A stretch of 64,000 nt of DNA, from positions 62,001 to 126,000 of the forward strand of contig NZ_QAOK01000002.1 of NCBI RefSeq assembly GCF_003050865.1, given 5' to 3'. Positions 8,176-17,645 of this stretch are shown here, one piece after another (positions within the stretch are counted from its first letter, which is position 1; each line of letters starts with the position of its first letter). The notes under the pieces were generated by a model. The model was not told the DNA's origin, did no database searches, and worked only from the letters and a program-made list of their open reading frames with translations. Made by a program: the position numbers and the translations under genes. The stretch comes from Nitrosospira multiformis. GTDB lineage: Bacteria > Pseudomonadota > Gammaproteobacteria > Burkholderiales > Nitrosomonadaceae.

Positions 8176-9345
8176 ATGACTCTAGGTCTTATCGACTTGC
8201 CATGGTGGGGTTATATCGCCGTTATCCTCGGCCTTACTCATATAACCATTGCCAGTATCACAATCTTTCTGCATCGTCATCAGGCTCATCGTTCACTGGA
8301 TCTTCATCCCTTGCCCAGTCATTTTTTCCGCTTCTGGCTGTGGCTCACGACCGGGATGGTCACCAAGGAGTGGACAGCAATACACCGGAAACATCACGCC
8401 AAGTGTGAAACGGTCGATGATCCCCACAGTCCGCAAATAGTCGGGATCGCCAAAGTGCTGAGGGAGGGATCTGAGCTCTATCGCCAGGAAGCCAAAAACA
8501 TGGAAACCATGGAAAGATATGGCCATGGCACGCCGGACGACTGGATGGAGCGCAATGTCTATGACAAACATAGCCGCAAGGGCGTGGCGCTGATGCTGAT
8601 CATCGATCTCATCCTGTTCGGGCCGATCGGTCTCACCATCTGGGCCATCCAGATGGCATGGGCTCCCATCATGGCTGCGGGCGTGATCAACGGGGTAGGG
8701 CACTATTGGGGTTATCGCAACTTCCAGGCCGAGGATGCAAGCACCAATATCGTTCCCTGGGGAATTCTCATTGGCGGAGAGGAACTGCACAATAATCACC
8801 ACGCTTATGCCACTTCTGCGCGCTTGTCCAACAAGTGGTATGAGTTCGATATCGGCTGGATGTATATTTGCATACTTCAATGGATGGGGCTGGCGCAGGT
8901 GAAGAAGGTGGCTCCAAAACTGCGCCTCGATGCTGCCAAGACAGAATGTGATGCAGATACTCTGCAAGCAGTCATTTCTCATCGCTACGAAGTACTGGCA
9001 AAATATGCCCAGTCTCTCAAACAGACGCTGGCAAAGGAAGTTGATCATCTGAAAGAAGCTGCGACAAATCTTGGCGTTGACCGTTCCACGCTCAAGCGTT
9101 GGGTGCTTGCAGACTCCAAGACCCTGCAGGAAGACGAGCGGGCGAAGCTCAATCTGGTGCTGAGCAAGACGAGCACTTTGGATAAGGTTTACAAAATGCG
9201 CGAGGAATTGATAACAGTGTGGCAGCGCTCCGCTTCATCCAAGGATGATCTGGTCAAACAACTGGAAGACTGGTGTCACCGCGCCGAGGAAAGCGGCATC
9301 GAAGTGCTGCAGAATTTCTCCCGCAGATTGCGCTGCTATGCTTAA
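8176..9345 (+). CDS. Acyl-CoA/acyl-lipid delta-9-type fatty acid desaturase with C-terminal extension
   Basis: Membrane-bound di-iron fatty acid desaturase of 389 residues. The three histidine boxes are present: HRHQAHR (about residue 33), HRKHH (about 70) and ELHNNHH in the C-terminal half. Hydrophobic helices lie between them. It probably introduces a cis double bond into membrane acyl chains. After about residue 260, once the family core is complete, there is a roughly 130-residue mostly helical extension containing a helix-turn-helix-like stretch (AATNLGVDRSTLKRW). Comparable transposase-like tails occur on betaproteobacterial desaturases, from memory. AAAGG precedes the ATG. It is a single-gene unit ending at a very strong inverted repeat. 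Confidence 0.9.
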   Translation: MTLGLIDLPWWGYIAVILGLTHITIASITIFLHRHQAHRSLDLHPLPSHFFRFWLWLTTGMVTKEWTAIHRKHHAKCETVDDPHSPQIVGIAKVLREGSELYRQEAKNMETMERYGHGTPDDWMERNVYDKHSRKGVALMLIIDLILFGPIGLTIWAIQMAWAPIMAAGVINGVGHYWGYRNFQAEDASTNIVPWGILIGGEELHNNHHAYATSARLSNKWYEFDIGWMYICILQWMGLAQVKKVAPKLRLDAAKTECDADTLQAVISHRYEVLAKYAQSLKQTLAKEVDHLKEAATNLGVDRSTLKRWVLADSKTLQEDERAKLNLVLSKTSTLDKVYKMREELITVWQRSASSKDDLVKQLEDWCHRAEESGIEVLQNFSRRLRCYA

Positions 9346-9397
9346 AGCTTTCTAAAGCTTAAGGAAAATTACGTAGAACTCAATTAGAGCTCAATTC

Positions 9398-9453
9398 ATA
9401 GGCTCCAAAACAGGAAACCCGCCATTTGGCGGGTTTCCTGTTTTGGAGCCTAT
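9398..9453. terminator. Perfect 27-bp inverted repeat between desaturase and rpmG
   Basis: Left arm 9398-9424 and right arm 9427-9453 are exactly complementary over 27 bases with a 2-base loop. It lies between two convergent genes, the desaturase (+) and rpmG (-), and most likely acts as a bidirectional terminator. There is no strict uridine run immediately after the stem on either strand, so stem strength must do most of the work. Confidence 0.7.
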
Positions 9454-9497
9454 GTTTTCTTGAGCTTATATTTTTACAATACTCGGTGCGAGGAAAT

Positions 9498-9653
9498 CTA
9501 TTTGAGCTTGGTTTCCTTGTACTTGACGTGCTTGCGCGCAACGGGATCGAATTTGGTAATTTCGATTTTTTCCGGAGTGGTGCGCTTGTTCTTGGTTGTA
9601 GTGTAGAAATGGCCCGTTCCCGCCGAGGATTCGAGCTTTATTTTTTCTCTCAT
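9498..9653 (-). CDS. rpmG: 50S ribosomal protein L33
   Basis: Ribosomal protein L33, 51 residues, read directly from the sequence: it begins [20 protein letters not shown] and continues with [20 protein letters not shown], ending KETKLK. It matches the L33 consensus, without the zinc-binding CxxC form. AAGGACATTACC precedes the ATG. It lies downstream of rpmB in the usual rpmB-rpmG operon, with an 86-base gap. Confidence 0.97.
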   Translation of the reverse strand: MREKIKLESSAGTGHFYTTTKNKRTTPEKIEITKFDPVARKHVKYKETKLK

Positions 9654-9739
9654 GGTAATGTCCTTATCTTGTCCTTAGATTACCTTATCGATACAGGTCA
9701 AGTGCCCACTGAATGCGTCCTTGAATGCGCTTTAAACTC

Positions 9740-9976
9740 TTAGATGCTGTCGCGGCGTGCGCGCATTTCAGCCAGCACTGCATCGATGCCATTCTTGTCA
9801 ATGGTGCGAAGCGCTTCATTGGACACGCGCAGGCTGATCCAGCGACGCTCACTTTCAACCCAGAAGCGGCGGCGTTGCAGATTGGGCAAAAAACGCCGCT
9901 TTGTTTTGTTGTTTGCGTGGGAAACGTGGTGGCCGGTCATGGGCTTCTTCCCGGTAACTTCACATACTCGTGCCAT
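9740..9976 (-). CDS. rpmB: 50S ribosomal protein L28
   Basis: Ribosomal protein L28, 78 residues, of the large subunit. The sequence opens [20 protein letters not shown] and continues with [14 protein letters not shown], both diagnostic of bacterial L28. It is the first gene of the rpmB-rpmG pair. The length is normal for the family. No zinc-ribbon cysteines are seen beyond C5. radC begins upstream in the same orientation, as in many proteobacteria. Confidence 0.97.
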   Translation of the reverse strand: MARVCEVTGKKPMTGHHVSHANNKTKRRFLPNLQRRRFWVESERRWISLRVSNEALRTIDKNGIDAVLAEMRARRDSI

Positions 9977-10039
9977 GATTGATCCTGTCCGAAAGCGGAA
10001 AAACGAATATTATATCCCGGTTTTCGGGATTTCCTCAAA

Positions 10040-10714
10040 TCAAATCAATCCTCGTTCGGCAAACGACATGGTCGCGCCCCTTCCAACAATAAAATGATCC
10101 AGTACTCTCACACCGACGAGCAGAAGCGCCTGCTTCAGGGATTGCGTGAGAACCTCATCTGCGTGGCTCGGCTCAGCTACACCTGAAGGGTGATTATGTG
10201 CAAAGATCACAGCGGCGGCATTATGATGGAGTGCCCGTTTTACCACTTCACGCGGGTAAACGCTGGTCTGTGTAAGGGTGCCTCGGAACAGTTCTTCGGT
10301 TGCAATGACCCTGTTCCGCGCATCGAGAAAAATGCTCACGAAGACCTCGTGCTCCTTCCCTTCGAGGCTGAGGCGCAAATAGGCTCCCACAGACCCAGGC
10401 GAATTTATCGCATCGCTGCTTTTCAGTTCTTCTTCCAGTGTGCGGCGCGCCATTTCCAGCACTGCCTGCAACTGCGCAAACTTCGCAGGACCCATTCCCG
10501 GCATCTGGCAGAACGCGCTTTGGTCTGCAGCAAAGAGCCCGGTCAAGCCCTTGAAACGTTTGAGCAGTTCTCTTGCCAGGTCCACGGCGCTCTTGCCAGC
10601 GATGCCCGTACGCAGGAATATCGCCAGCAGTTCCGCATCGGAGAGGTATGCGGGCCCATTCTTCAGGAGTTTTTCCCGCGGCCGCTCGGCCTCAGGCCAG
10701 TCTGAAATCGACAT
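10040..10714 (-). CDS. radC: RadC family JAB-domain protein
   Basis: RadC family protein of 224 residues. An N-terminal helix-hairpin-helix region ([13 protein letters not shown]-like, here [20 protein letters not shown]) precedes the JAB/MPN domain with its metal-binding motif HNHPSG followed by PSHADEVL. The family was named for DNA repair, but the biochemical function is unsettled. It is complete and lies upstream of rpmB-rpmG on the same strand, divergent from coaBC at 10862. The 147-base gap to coaBC should contain both promoters. Confidence 0.93.
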   Translation of the reverse strand: MSISDWPEAERPREKLLKNGPAYLSDAELLAIFLRTGIAGKSAVDLARELLKRFKGLTGLFAADQSAFCQMPGMGPAKFAQLQAVLEMARRTLEEELKSSDAINSPGSVGAYLRLSLEGKEHEVFVSIFLDARNRVIATEELFRGTLTQTSVYPREVVKRALHHNAAAVIFAHNHPSGVAEPSHADEVLTQSLKQALLLVGVRVLDHFIVGRGATMSFAERGLI

Positions 10715-10861
10715 AGTAAATGTAGTAATGTAGCGAGGAATTGTTCAGAGGTTCCCGAGCTTAAACGTCAGTTTGCGAAAAAACTGTAGTTGAAGAACAT
10801 ATCGCTCCGTAAAGCGGTGCGAGTTTTGGGAGTTTTGGGTTAGACTCCTGTTTTTTTTGGA

Positions 10862-12097
10862 GTGATTCGGTTGGAAACTGGCAGGCCCACGCCTGAGGCA
10901 AGGCGCGTGCTTTTGGGACTCACGGGGGGAGTTGCGGCATACAAGGCGGCAGAACTGGCGCGCCTTTTGATAAGCGACGGTCTGGAAGTGCAGGCAGTCA
11001 TGACGGCATCAGCCTGTCGTTTCGTCGGCACCGCAACGCTACAGGCCCTGACCGGTAGACCCGTATTTACTGAGTTGTGGGATGCCAGCGTAGCCAACAA
11101 CATGGCTCATATTGATCTTTCACGCAACGTCGATGCAATTGTCATTGCACCCGCCAGTGCCGACTTTATTGCCAAGGTTGCTCACGGCCGTGCGGATGAT
11201 CTGCTCTCCACATTATGCCTTGCGCGCGCCTGCCCCTTGTTGATTGCTCCCTCAATGAATCGGCAGATGTGGGAAAACCCGGCGACCCAGCGCAATCTCC
11301 GCACCCTGCGCAGGGACGGCGTGACAGTGCTGGGTCCTGCAAGCGGAGTGCAGGCGTGTGGCGAAACCGGTATGGGACGCATGCTCGAAGCGCATGAGCT
11401 CGCGGAAGCGGTGCACGTTTTTTTTCAGCCCAAACCGCTGGAGGCCAAGCGCGTACTCATCACTGCCGGACCTACGTTCGAAGCGATTGATGCAGTTCGG
11501 GGCATAACCAATTCGAGTTCCGGCAAAATGGGTTACGCCGTGGCGCGTGCCGCAGTCGAGGCGGGAGCGGAAGTCATTCTCATATCCGGTCCGGTTTGCC
11601 TGGAAGCGCCACCTGCTGCCCGGCTCGTCAGAGTGACAAGCGCGCAGGACATGCTGGTGGCCGTAAAAAACGAAACCCCACATGCCGATTTTTTTATAAG
11701 CGTCGCTGCCGTGGCCGACTATCGTCCCAAAAGCGCCAGCGAACATAAAACGAAAAAAAACGACAGGAATATCATGCTGGAGCTTGTTCCCAATCCTGAT
11801 ATTCTTGAATACGTGGCAAATCTGCCCGATCCGCCGTTTTGCATCGGTTTTGCTGCGGAGACCCAAAATCTGGAAGAGAATGCTGAAGCCAAGCGCCGCC
11901 GGAAAAAGCTTCCACTTCTTGCTGCCAATCTCGCCCAGGAGGCGATAGGCGCAGAGGAAGTTGCGTTGACACTCTTCGATGATTCTGGCAAACACCCCTT
12001 GCCAAAATCGTCGAAAATCGAACAGGCGCGACGCCTCATTGAGCACGCAGTACCGCTTTATGATAAATGGCAGAATTTTAATTCATGCAAAAAATAG
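10862..12097 (+). CDS. coaBC: Bifunctional phosphopantothenoylcysteine decarboxylase/phosphopantothenate-cysteine ligase
   Basis: Bifunctional coenzyme A biosynthesis enzyme, 411 residues. The N-terminal CoaC flavoprotein domain shows [13 protein letters not shown], the PASANT-like APASADF, the PSMNRQMW substrate-binding motif and the active-site cysteine in [11 protein letters not shown]. The C-terminal CoaB domain begins about residue 195 ([19 protein letters not shown]) and carries the KTKKN lysine motif. It catalyses cysteine ligation to 4'-phosphopantothenate and then decarboxylation. The start is a GTG with a weak ribosome binding site. It overlaps dut by 13 bases, the classic coaBC-dut arrangement. 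Confidence 0.95.
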   Translation: MIRLETGRPTPEARRVLLGLTGGVAAYKAAELARLLISDGLEVQAVMTASACRFVGTATLQALTGRPVFTELWDASVANNMAHIDLSRNVDAIVIAPASADFIAKVAHGRADDLLSTLCLARACPLLIAPSMNRQMWENPATQRNLRTLRRDGVTVLGPASGVQACGETGMGRMLEAHELAEAVHVFFQPKPLEAKRVLITAGPTFEAIDAVRGITNSSSGKMGYAVARAAVEAGAEVILISGPVCLEAPPAARLVRVTSAQDMLVAVKNETPHADFFISVAAVADYRPKSASEHKTKKNDRNIMLELVPNPDILEYVANLPDPPFCIGFAAETQNLEENAEAKRRRKKLPLLAANLAQEAIGAEEVALTLFDDSGKHPLPKSSKIEQARRLIEHAVPLYDKWQNFNSCKK

Positions 12098-12534
12098 ATA
12101 TCAGGATTCTCGATCCGCGCCTGAAAGACCAGTTGCCTACCTATGCGACCTCCGGCTCCGCCGGCCTCGACTTGCGTGCCTGCATCGAGCATATGATGAC
12201 GATTCAGCCTGGAGAAGCTCACCTTATCCCCACCGGAATCGCAATCCATCTGGCTGACCCCGGGCTCGCCGCACTGGTGCTCCCTCGCTCCGGCCTCGGC
12301 CATAAACATGGAATTGTAATGGGCAATCTGGTGGGATTGATCGATTCGGATTACCAGGGACAGATATTCGTATCGTGCTGGAACCGGGGACAAGCGCCTT
12401 TCCTGTTGAACCCGATGGAGCGCATTGCGCAACTCGTAGTGGTACCCGTCGTGCAGGTTGGTTTCAACGTAGTGAATGACTTCGAGCAAAGCGAGCGGGG
12501 AGCGAACGGATTTGGCAGTACCGGGAAGCACTGA
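12085..12534 (+). CDS. dut: Deoxyuridine 5'-triphosphate nucleotidohydrolase
   Basis: Trimeric dUTPase of 149 residues, which hydrolyses dUTP to dUMP and pyrophosphate and keeps uracil out of DNA. Family motifs are in order: GSAGLDLRA (motif 1), [10 protein letters not shown] (motif 2), [13 protein letters not shown] (motif 3), RIAQLVV (motif 4) and the C-terminal [11 protein letters not shown] (motif 5), which closes the active site. It overlaps coaBC at its start, and its TGA overlaps the ATG of the DUF192 gene by one base, indicating one operon. Confidence 0.97.
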   Translation: MQKIDIRILDPRLKDQLPTYATSGSAGLDLRACIEHMMTIQPGEAHLIPTGIAIHLADPGLAALVLPRSGLGHKHGIVMGNLVGLIDSDYQGQIFVSCWNRGQAPFLLNPMERIAQLVVVPVVQVGFNVVNDFEQSERGANGFGSTGKH

Positions 12535-12965
12535 TGCGCATCTTCGCCTTTATTCTCGCTTTCCTTTTATCGGCGCCAGGCAGGACGGAAATGCCGGTCC
12601 GCCAGCTTAGGATATCCCACCACGCTTTCTCGGTTGAAGTGGCGCATACGGAATCTACCCGAGTCCAGGGATTGATGTTTCGACAATCCCTGGGTGAAAA
12701 CGACGGAATGCTGTTCGTGTTTTCTCACCCTGAACGCTACAGCATGTGGATGATGAACACCGACATTCCCTTGAGTGTTGCTTTCCTGGATAAAAAGGGA
12801 GTGATTCTTAACATTGCCGACATGATGCCTCGCACGGCCACGGCGCATAGCTCAGCTGGGGCGGCAAAATATGCGCTCGAGATGAATCTCGGCTGGTTTG
12901 CCGCAAGGAACATCAAGCCGGGCCGGCGAATCGAAGGTCTCGAAAAAGTGCCGGCGGCGGAATGA
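12534..12965 (+). CDS. DUF192 family exported protein
   Basis: Exported protein of 143 residues with an N-terminal hydrophobic signal ([16 protein letters not shown]) and the DUF192 domain: VEVAHTESTRVQGLMFRQ, then GMLFVFSHPERYSMWMMNT and IPLSVAFLDKKGVI. The function of DUF192 proteins is not settled. It is translationally coupled to dut through a TGATG overlap. The convergent ffh gene ends at 13022, and the 56-base gap holds no strong terminator hairpin that I can see. Confidence 0.85.
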   Translation: MRIFAFILAFLLSAPGRTEMPVRQLRISHHAFSVEVAHTESTRVQGLMFRQSLGENDGMLFVFSHPERYSMWMMNTDIPLSVAFLDKKGVILNIADMMPRTATAHSSAGAAKYALEMNLGWFAARNIKPGRRIEGLEKVPAAE

Positions 12966-13021
12966 TCTAAGGAACCGCTGAACAAATCTCTCGCAGCTCG
13001 CGCGCTTGTTAAGTGGCTCCT

Positions 13022-14371
13022 TCAGCGCATGCCGGGCAGTATTCCCTTCATGCTTCGCAGCATTTTTGTCATGCCCCCCTTATTCATCATTTTCATCATT
13101 TTTTGCGCCTGCTCGAACTGTGCCAGCAGTCGATTCACCTCCTGTACCGTGACACCTGCGCCAGCAGCAATGCGACGCTTGCGCGAGGCCTTGAGGATTT
13201 CCGGCTTGAGACGTTCCTGGGGAGTCATGGAATTGATGATGCCCTCGGTACGGCCAATCACCTTATCATCGACTTTCACATTCTGGGCAGCCTGGCTCAA
13301 TTGAGCTGGCAATTTGTCCATCAGCGCGCCCATGCCGCCCATGTTTCTCATTTGTTCAAACTGCATCTTGAAATCGTTCAGGTCGAAGCTCTTGCCCGAT
13401 TTCATCTTTTTGGCGAGTTTCTCGGCCTCCTGCTGATCCACGCCGCGCTGAGCTTCCTCGATCAGTCCCAGTACATCGCCCATTCCCAGGATCCGTGAGG
13501 CCATGCGGTCAGGATGGAACGGCTCCAATCCGGTCAGCTTTTCAGCGACACCCGCGAATTTGATTGGTTTCCCCGTTACGTGAAGCACGGAAAGCGCCGC
13601 TCCGCCCCTCGCATCTCCATCCAGCTTTGTCAGTATTACGCCCGTCAGGGGCAGTGCTTCGGAAAATGCCTTGGCGGTGTTGACAGCATCCTGTCCTTGC
13701 ATAGCATCCACCACGAACAAGGTTTCGATGGGCTTCAGCAAGGTTTCCAGTTCGCGAATTTCTGTCATCATCGCTTCGTCGATGGCAAGGCGTCCGGCCG
13801 TATCCACGATCATCACATCATGGAAGTGCCTGCGCGCGAAGTTGAGCGCAGCGGCGGCGATCTCTTTTGGCTGCTGTCCCGCTTGAACCGGAAAGAACTC
13901 CGCGCCCGTTTGTCGCGCCAGCAGTTCCAGTTGCTGAATGGCCGCTGGCCGGTAGGTATCGCAGGAGACAAGCAACACTTTTTTCTTTTTTTGTTCCATC
14001 AGCCACTTCGCCAGCTTTCCGCTGCTCGTGGTTTTTCCGGCGCCTTGCAATCCCGCCATGAGAATCACTGCGGGCGGGACAGTGGCAAGGTTGACATCTG
14101 CCTTCTGGCCTCCCATGAGGGCGATCAGTTCCTGGTGGACTACGCCCACCAATGCCTGTCCTGGCGTAAGACTGCCGACTACTTCCTGGCCGACTGCTTT
14201 TTCCTTTACTCGGGCAATAAATTCCTTGACCACCGGCAGCGCGACGTCAGCTTCCAGCAGCGCCATGCGCACTTCCCGCAACGCTTCCTGTATATTGGTT
14301 TCGGTCAGCCGTGCTTCACCCCGCAAAGTCTTGATGACACCCGAAAGCCGATTGGTAAGATTGTCAAACAT
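13022..14371 (-). CDS. ffh: Signal recognition particle protein Ffh
   Basis: SRP54 homologue of 449 residues, which binds signal sequences of nascent inner-membrane proteins together with 4.5S RNA and docks to FtsY. The N domain is followed by the GTPase G domain with GLQGAGKTTSSGKLA (P-loop), VDTAGR and TKLDGDARGG, then a methionine-rich M domain ending KMLRSMKGILPGMR. Length and motif order are normal. It is divergent from the CcsA-like gene, a conserved arrangement in gamma- and betaproteobacteria. A 297-residue ORF on the opposite strand is a shadow. Confidence 0.98.
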   Translation of the reverse strand: MFDNLTNRLSGVIKTLRGEARLTETNIQEALREVRMALLEADVALPVVKEFIARVKEKAVGQEVVGSLTPGQALVGVVHQELIALMGGQKADVNLATVPPAVILMAGLQGAGKTTSSGKLAKWLMEQKKKKVLLVSCDTYRPAAIQQLELLARQTGAEFFPVQAGQQPKEIAAAALNFARRHFHDVMIVDTAGRLAIDEAMMTEIRELETLLKPIETLFVVDAMQGQDAVNTAKAFSEALPLTGVILTKLDGDARGGAALSVLHVTGKPIKFAGVAEKLTGLEPFHPDRMASRILGMGDVLGLIEEAQRGVDQQEAEKLAKKMKSGKSFDLNDFKMQFEQMRNMGGMGALMDKLPAQLSQAAQNVKVDDKVIGRTEGIINSMTPQERLKPEILKASRKRRIAAGAGVTVQEVNRLLAQFEQAQKMMKMMNKGGMTKMLRSMKGILPGMR

Positions 14372-14436
14372 GCAAAATGCCTCTCCGGAAAAATTGGTGT
14401 AGACTAAATGAGAGTTTCATTTAATCTGCAATATCA

Positions 14437-15267
14437 ATGTCCGATATTTTAGCCTATCTCGCTGCCTTCCTGCTCTACGCACTGATCGGCTGGCACTTCT
14501 GGCGCACCCGGTGGAATGTTCCTGCAAGGTCAGCGGGGCGTGAGGTTGCTATTGCGGGATGGGAACGGTATGTCATTGTCGCGCCCTTGGTATTGCACGG
14601 CTATACGTTGTATGAAGCGGTGTTTGCAGGGGTAGGATTGAATTTCGGCGTGGGCAGTGCGGTTTCTTCCATCGTATGGCTCACCGCCATGATTTACTGG
14701 CTATCCGGATTTTTTTATCGGCTGGAGGGGTTGCAAACACTGGTCGCCCCGGTTGCAGCCGTAGCGGTACTGCTGCCGCTGGCATTTCCTTCCCTGCGCC
14801 CCCTGGCCAATACCGAGTTCCCTGCTTTCAAGGCGCATATCTCGATTGCCATGCTGGCTTACAGCCTGCTGACTATTGCCGCACTGCATGCGTTGCTCAT
14901 GGCAGTGGTGGAGCGGCGGTTGCATCACCACCCGACCTTGCCCTCGGTACTTACCAACATGCCGCCACTGCTGACCATGGAAAACCTGCTGTTTCGCGTC
15001 ATCTGGGTGGGGTTCATACTACTCACGCTCACGCTCATCAGCGGTATCGTCTTTTCGGAAGAGGTCTTCGGGCAACCCCTCAAATTCACGCACAAAACCC
15101 TGTTTGGTATCATTTCATGGTGCGTGTTCGCAGCGCTGCTGGTGGGCAGGCAGCTATACGGCTGGCGCGGCCGCATTGCCATTCGCTGGACATTGAGTGG
15201 ATTCATCATTCTCTTGCTGGCTTATCTCGGCAGCAAGTTTGTACTGGAAGTGATCCTGCAGCGCTAG
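14437..15267 (+). CDS. CcsA/YpjD-family cytochrome c assembly-like membrane protein
   Basis: Integral membrane protein of 276 residues with about eight helices, related to the CcsA/HemX/YpjD family. The region FKAHISIAMLAYSLLTIAAL contains the conserved histidine expected of the family's putative haem-binding core, and a second histidine appears in FTHKTLFGIISWC. Its position between ffh and a CorB-type gene matches the ypjD context of many proteobacteria, where a link to CorB-type magnesium transport rather than haem delivery has been proposed. It is probably co-transcribed with the CorB-like gene downstream. Confidence 0.85.
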   Translation: MSDILAYLAAFLLYALIGWHFWRTRWNVPARSAGREVAIAGWERYVIVAPLVLHGYTLYEAVFAGVGLNFGVGSAVSSIVWLTAMIYWLSGFFYRLEGLQTLVAPVAAVAVLLPLAFPSLRPLANTEFPAFKAHISIAMLAYSLLTIAALHALLMAVVERRLHHHPTLPSVLTNMPPLLTMENLLFRVIWVGFILLTLTLISGIVFSEEVFGQPLKFTHKTLFGIISWCVFAALLVGRQLYGWRGRIAIRWTLSGFIILLLAYLGSKFVLEVILQR

Positions 15268-15389
15268 CAGCACCTGTGCCATAAAACAGTTGGGGTGGAA
15301 AAAGTGCAAGGAAATCCGGGGATGGAATCTCCAGTTATTTTGCCTTCTTTCCGCCCTGAATTTTTGTCTACTTGCAGAAAGGCTTTTTC

Positions 15390-16697
15390 TTGGAAGACAT
15401 GCCGTGGTATGTGCTGCTGGCAGCACTGGCTGTTCTGTTGATTTTATCCGCATTTTTTTCTCTTTCCGAAACCAGCATGATGGCGATCAACCGTTACCGG
15501 TTGAAGTATCTTGCGAAAGAAGGCCATCGCGGCGCCCGTCTCACCAGCCAGTTGTTGCTGAATACCGACCGTCTTCTGGGGGTGATTCTCCTTGGCAATA
15601 ACTTACTGAACGCGGCCGCTGCCACACTAGTGGCGGTGATTGTGTCCATTTTCTTCGGCCACAGCGATGCGGCTCTTTTTATTGGAACGGTAGGCGTGAC
15701 CTTCGCCATTCTGGTATTCAGTGAAATTACCCCGAAAGTTGTCGCCGCTGCCTATCCCGAGCGTATCGCCCTGGCATCAAGCTATGTGTTGACGCCACTA
15801 CTGAAAGTTTTCTCGCCTGTGGTATGGTTCATCAACCTGTTTGTGAAGGCGCTGCTTATCCTCCTGCGCCTGAAACCGCAGAACGAGGATCTGACCCAGA
15901 AAATCAGCCTTGAGGAACTCAAGACACTCGTGCTGGAAGCAGGCCACTTCATCCGGCAAAAACATCAGAGCATGCTGCTCAATCTGTTCGATCTCGAGAA
16001 CGTCACGGTTGACGACGTCATGGTGCCACGCGGCCAGATCGAGGCAATAGACCTCGAAGACGACGATGAGAGCATCCGGGATCAACTGCTCACGTGTTAT
16101 CACACACGTCTGCCGGTATACCGCGGTACGATGGATAACGTTACCGGAATAATTCATGTACGCAAGGTGCTCAACCAGATGAGAAGCGAGGAAATCACGG
16201 CCGCTACACTCGAGAAAATCATGCGCGAGCCTTACTTCATTCCCTCTGGAACACCATTGTTCTCGCAACTGCAATTATTCCAGGAAAACCGCGAGCGCGT
16301 CGGCCTGATCGTGGACGAGTATGGGGAGTGGATGGGGCTGGTGACGCTGGAGGATATTGTCGAAGAAATCATCGGCGAATTCACCACACATGCACCTTCG
16401 CAGGCTGGGAACTTCCTGAAACAGGAAGACGGCAGTGTAATCGTGGAAGGCAGCAGCCTGCTGCGCGACCTCAACCGCAAGCTTGGCTGGAACCTGCCTC
16501 TGGGCGGCCCCAAGACGTTGAACGGACTCATTCTCGAACATTTCCAGGACATTCCTGAGGCCGGCACCAGCGTGAAAATCGCCGGTTATCCCATGGAAAT
16601 CATCCAGACGCAGGATCGCGTGGTAAAAGTCGTACGAATCTTTCCCCCATTAGTGCCGATCGAGGAGAAGGTTCCCGACTTCGACGTGGAACCGTAA
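15390..16697 (+). CDS. corB: CNNM/CorB-family transporter with CBS pair (HlyC/CorC family)
   Basis: Membrane protein of about 435 residues. Residues 1-170 form the DUF21/CNNM transmembrane domain (opening EDMPWYVLLAALAVLLILSA, with the SETSMMAINRYRL motif); then comes a CBS-domain pair (DVMVPRGQIEAID and VDEYGEWMGLVTLEDIVEEI), and a C-terminal CorC/HlyC domain. It is likely involved in magnesium or cobalt handling at the inner membrane. The start was placed at TTG 15390 because AAAGG lies seven bases upstream and family members begin close to 'EDxP'; TTG 15372 and ATG 15399 are alternatives. Its position after ffh and the CcsA-like gene is conserved. Confidence 0.87.
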   Translation: MEDMPWYVLLAALAVLLILSAFFSLSETSMMAINRYRLKYLAKEGHRGARLTSQLLLNTDRLLGVILLGNNLLNAAAATLVAVIVSIFFGHSDAALFIGTVGVTFAILVFSEITPKVVAAAYPERIALASSYVLTPLLKVFSPVVWFINLFVKALLILLRLKPQNEDLTQKISLEELKTLVLEAGHFIRQKHQSMLLNLFDLENVTVDDVMVPRGQIEAIDLEDDDESIRDQLLTCYHTRLPVYRGTMDNVTGIIHVRKVLNQMRSEEITAATLEKIMREPYFIPSGTPLFSQLQLFQENRERVGLIVDEYGEWMGLVTLEDIVEEIIGEFTTHAPSQAGNFLKQEDGSVIVEGSSLLRDLNRKLGWNLPLGGPKTLNGLILEHFQDIPEAGTSVKIAGYPMEIIQTQDRVVKVVRIFPPLVPIEEKVPDFDVEP

Positions 16698-16717
16698 TTC
16701 CCGGGGGTGTCTTTTAG

Positions 16718-17641
16718 ATGTCTTTTATTTTCGTGCTCCAACACTCTCCGGCGTTCTTTGTCTCGTTCTGCGCTCTCATTGGTCTGGTTGTCGGCAGTTT
16801 TCTGAATGTGGTTATCTACCGCTTGCCGAGAATGCTGGAGCGGGAATGGCAGCAGCAGTGCGCCGAACTGCACGCCGAACTGTTCGCTGGAGCAAACGGA
16901 ACGGAGCAGTCACACGAACCGCATGAAACCCTGCCGCATGAAATCCTTGTTGCGGGACCGGCTTTCAATCTCATTACGCCGCCTTCCACTTGTTCCAATT
17001 GTGGGCACAGGATTACGGCGCTCGAAAATATTCCGCTCATCAGTTACATTGCGTTGAGAGGGCGCTGCTCGCAGTGCCACAGCGCCATTTCCATGCGCTA
17101 CCCGATGGTGGAAGCATTAACCGCAGCTCTGAGCGGCCTTGTCGCCTGGCATTTTGGTTATGGGGTCATCGCTTTTGCGGCGCTTGCGCTTGTTTGGGCT
17201 ATGATTGCGCTTGCTTTCATCGACCTGGATACTCAACTGCTGCCCAATGACATCACCATGCCTATGGTATGGGGAGGGTTATTGATCAATCTGGACGGTG
17301 GTTTTGCAGATATTCGTTCTGCTGTGATTGGCGCCATGCTGGGGTATCTTGCCCTGTGGTCAGTGTATTGGGGCTATAAACTCCTGACCGGCAGGGAGGG
17401 AATGGGTTATGGGGACTTCAAGTTGCTGGCTGCCATTGGCGCCTGGCTGGGATGGCAAATGCTACCCCTGGTGATTCTGTTTTCATCTATCGCGGGAAGC
17501 ATGGCAGGGCTTGGCCTGATGCTGATAGCAAAGCAGGGGCGTCATGTCCCTATTCCGTTCGGGCCTTATCTGGTGTGTGGAGGAATCGTGGCGCTGCTTT
17601 GGGGAAGCGAGATCAACAGCGCTTACCTGGGATTGTTTTAG
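16718..17641 (+). CDS. pilD: Prepilin peptidase / N-methyltransferase
   Basis: Type 4 prepilin peptidase (A24 aspartic protease family), 307 residues, which cleaves and N-methylates type IV pilin and type II secretion pseudopilin precursors in the inner membrane. The N-terminal methyltransferase region has the CxxC pairs CSNCGHRI and CSQCHSAI. Both catalytic aspartates are visible, in FIDLDTQLLPNDIT and in GMGYGDFKLLAAIG. It has about eight membrane segments. It is followed four bases later by coaE, a common pilD-coaE-zapD order. No pilin genes are in the window. Confidence 0.95.
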   Translation: MSFIFVLQHSPAFFVSFCALIGLVVGSFLNVVIYRLPRMLEREWQQQCAELHAELFAGANGTEQSHEPHETLPHEILVAGPAFNLITPPSTCSNCGHRITALENIPLISYIALRGRCSQCHSAISMRYPMVEALTAALSGLVAWHFGYGVIAFAALALVWAMIALAFIDLDTQLLPNDITMPMVWGGLLINLDGGFADIRSAVIGAMLGYLALWSVYWGYKLLTGREGMGYGDFKLLAAIGAWLGWQMLPLVILFSSIAGSMAGLGLMLIAKQGRHVPIPFGPYLVCGGIVALLWGSEINSAYLGLF

Positions 17642-17645
17642 TCCC

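Noticed and set aside
13514-14407. Plus-strand open frame of 297 codons
   Set aside because: It lies opposite ffh, which has all SRP54 motifs; the shadow has no domain and no ribosome binding site.
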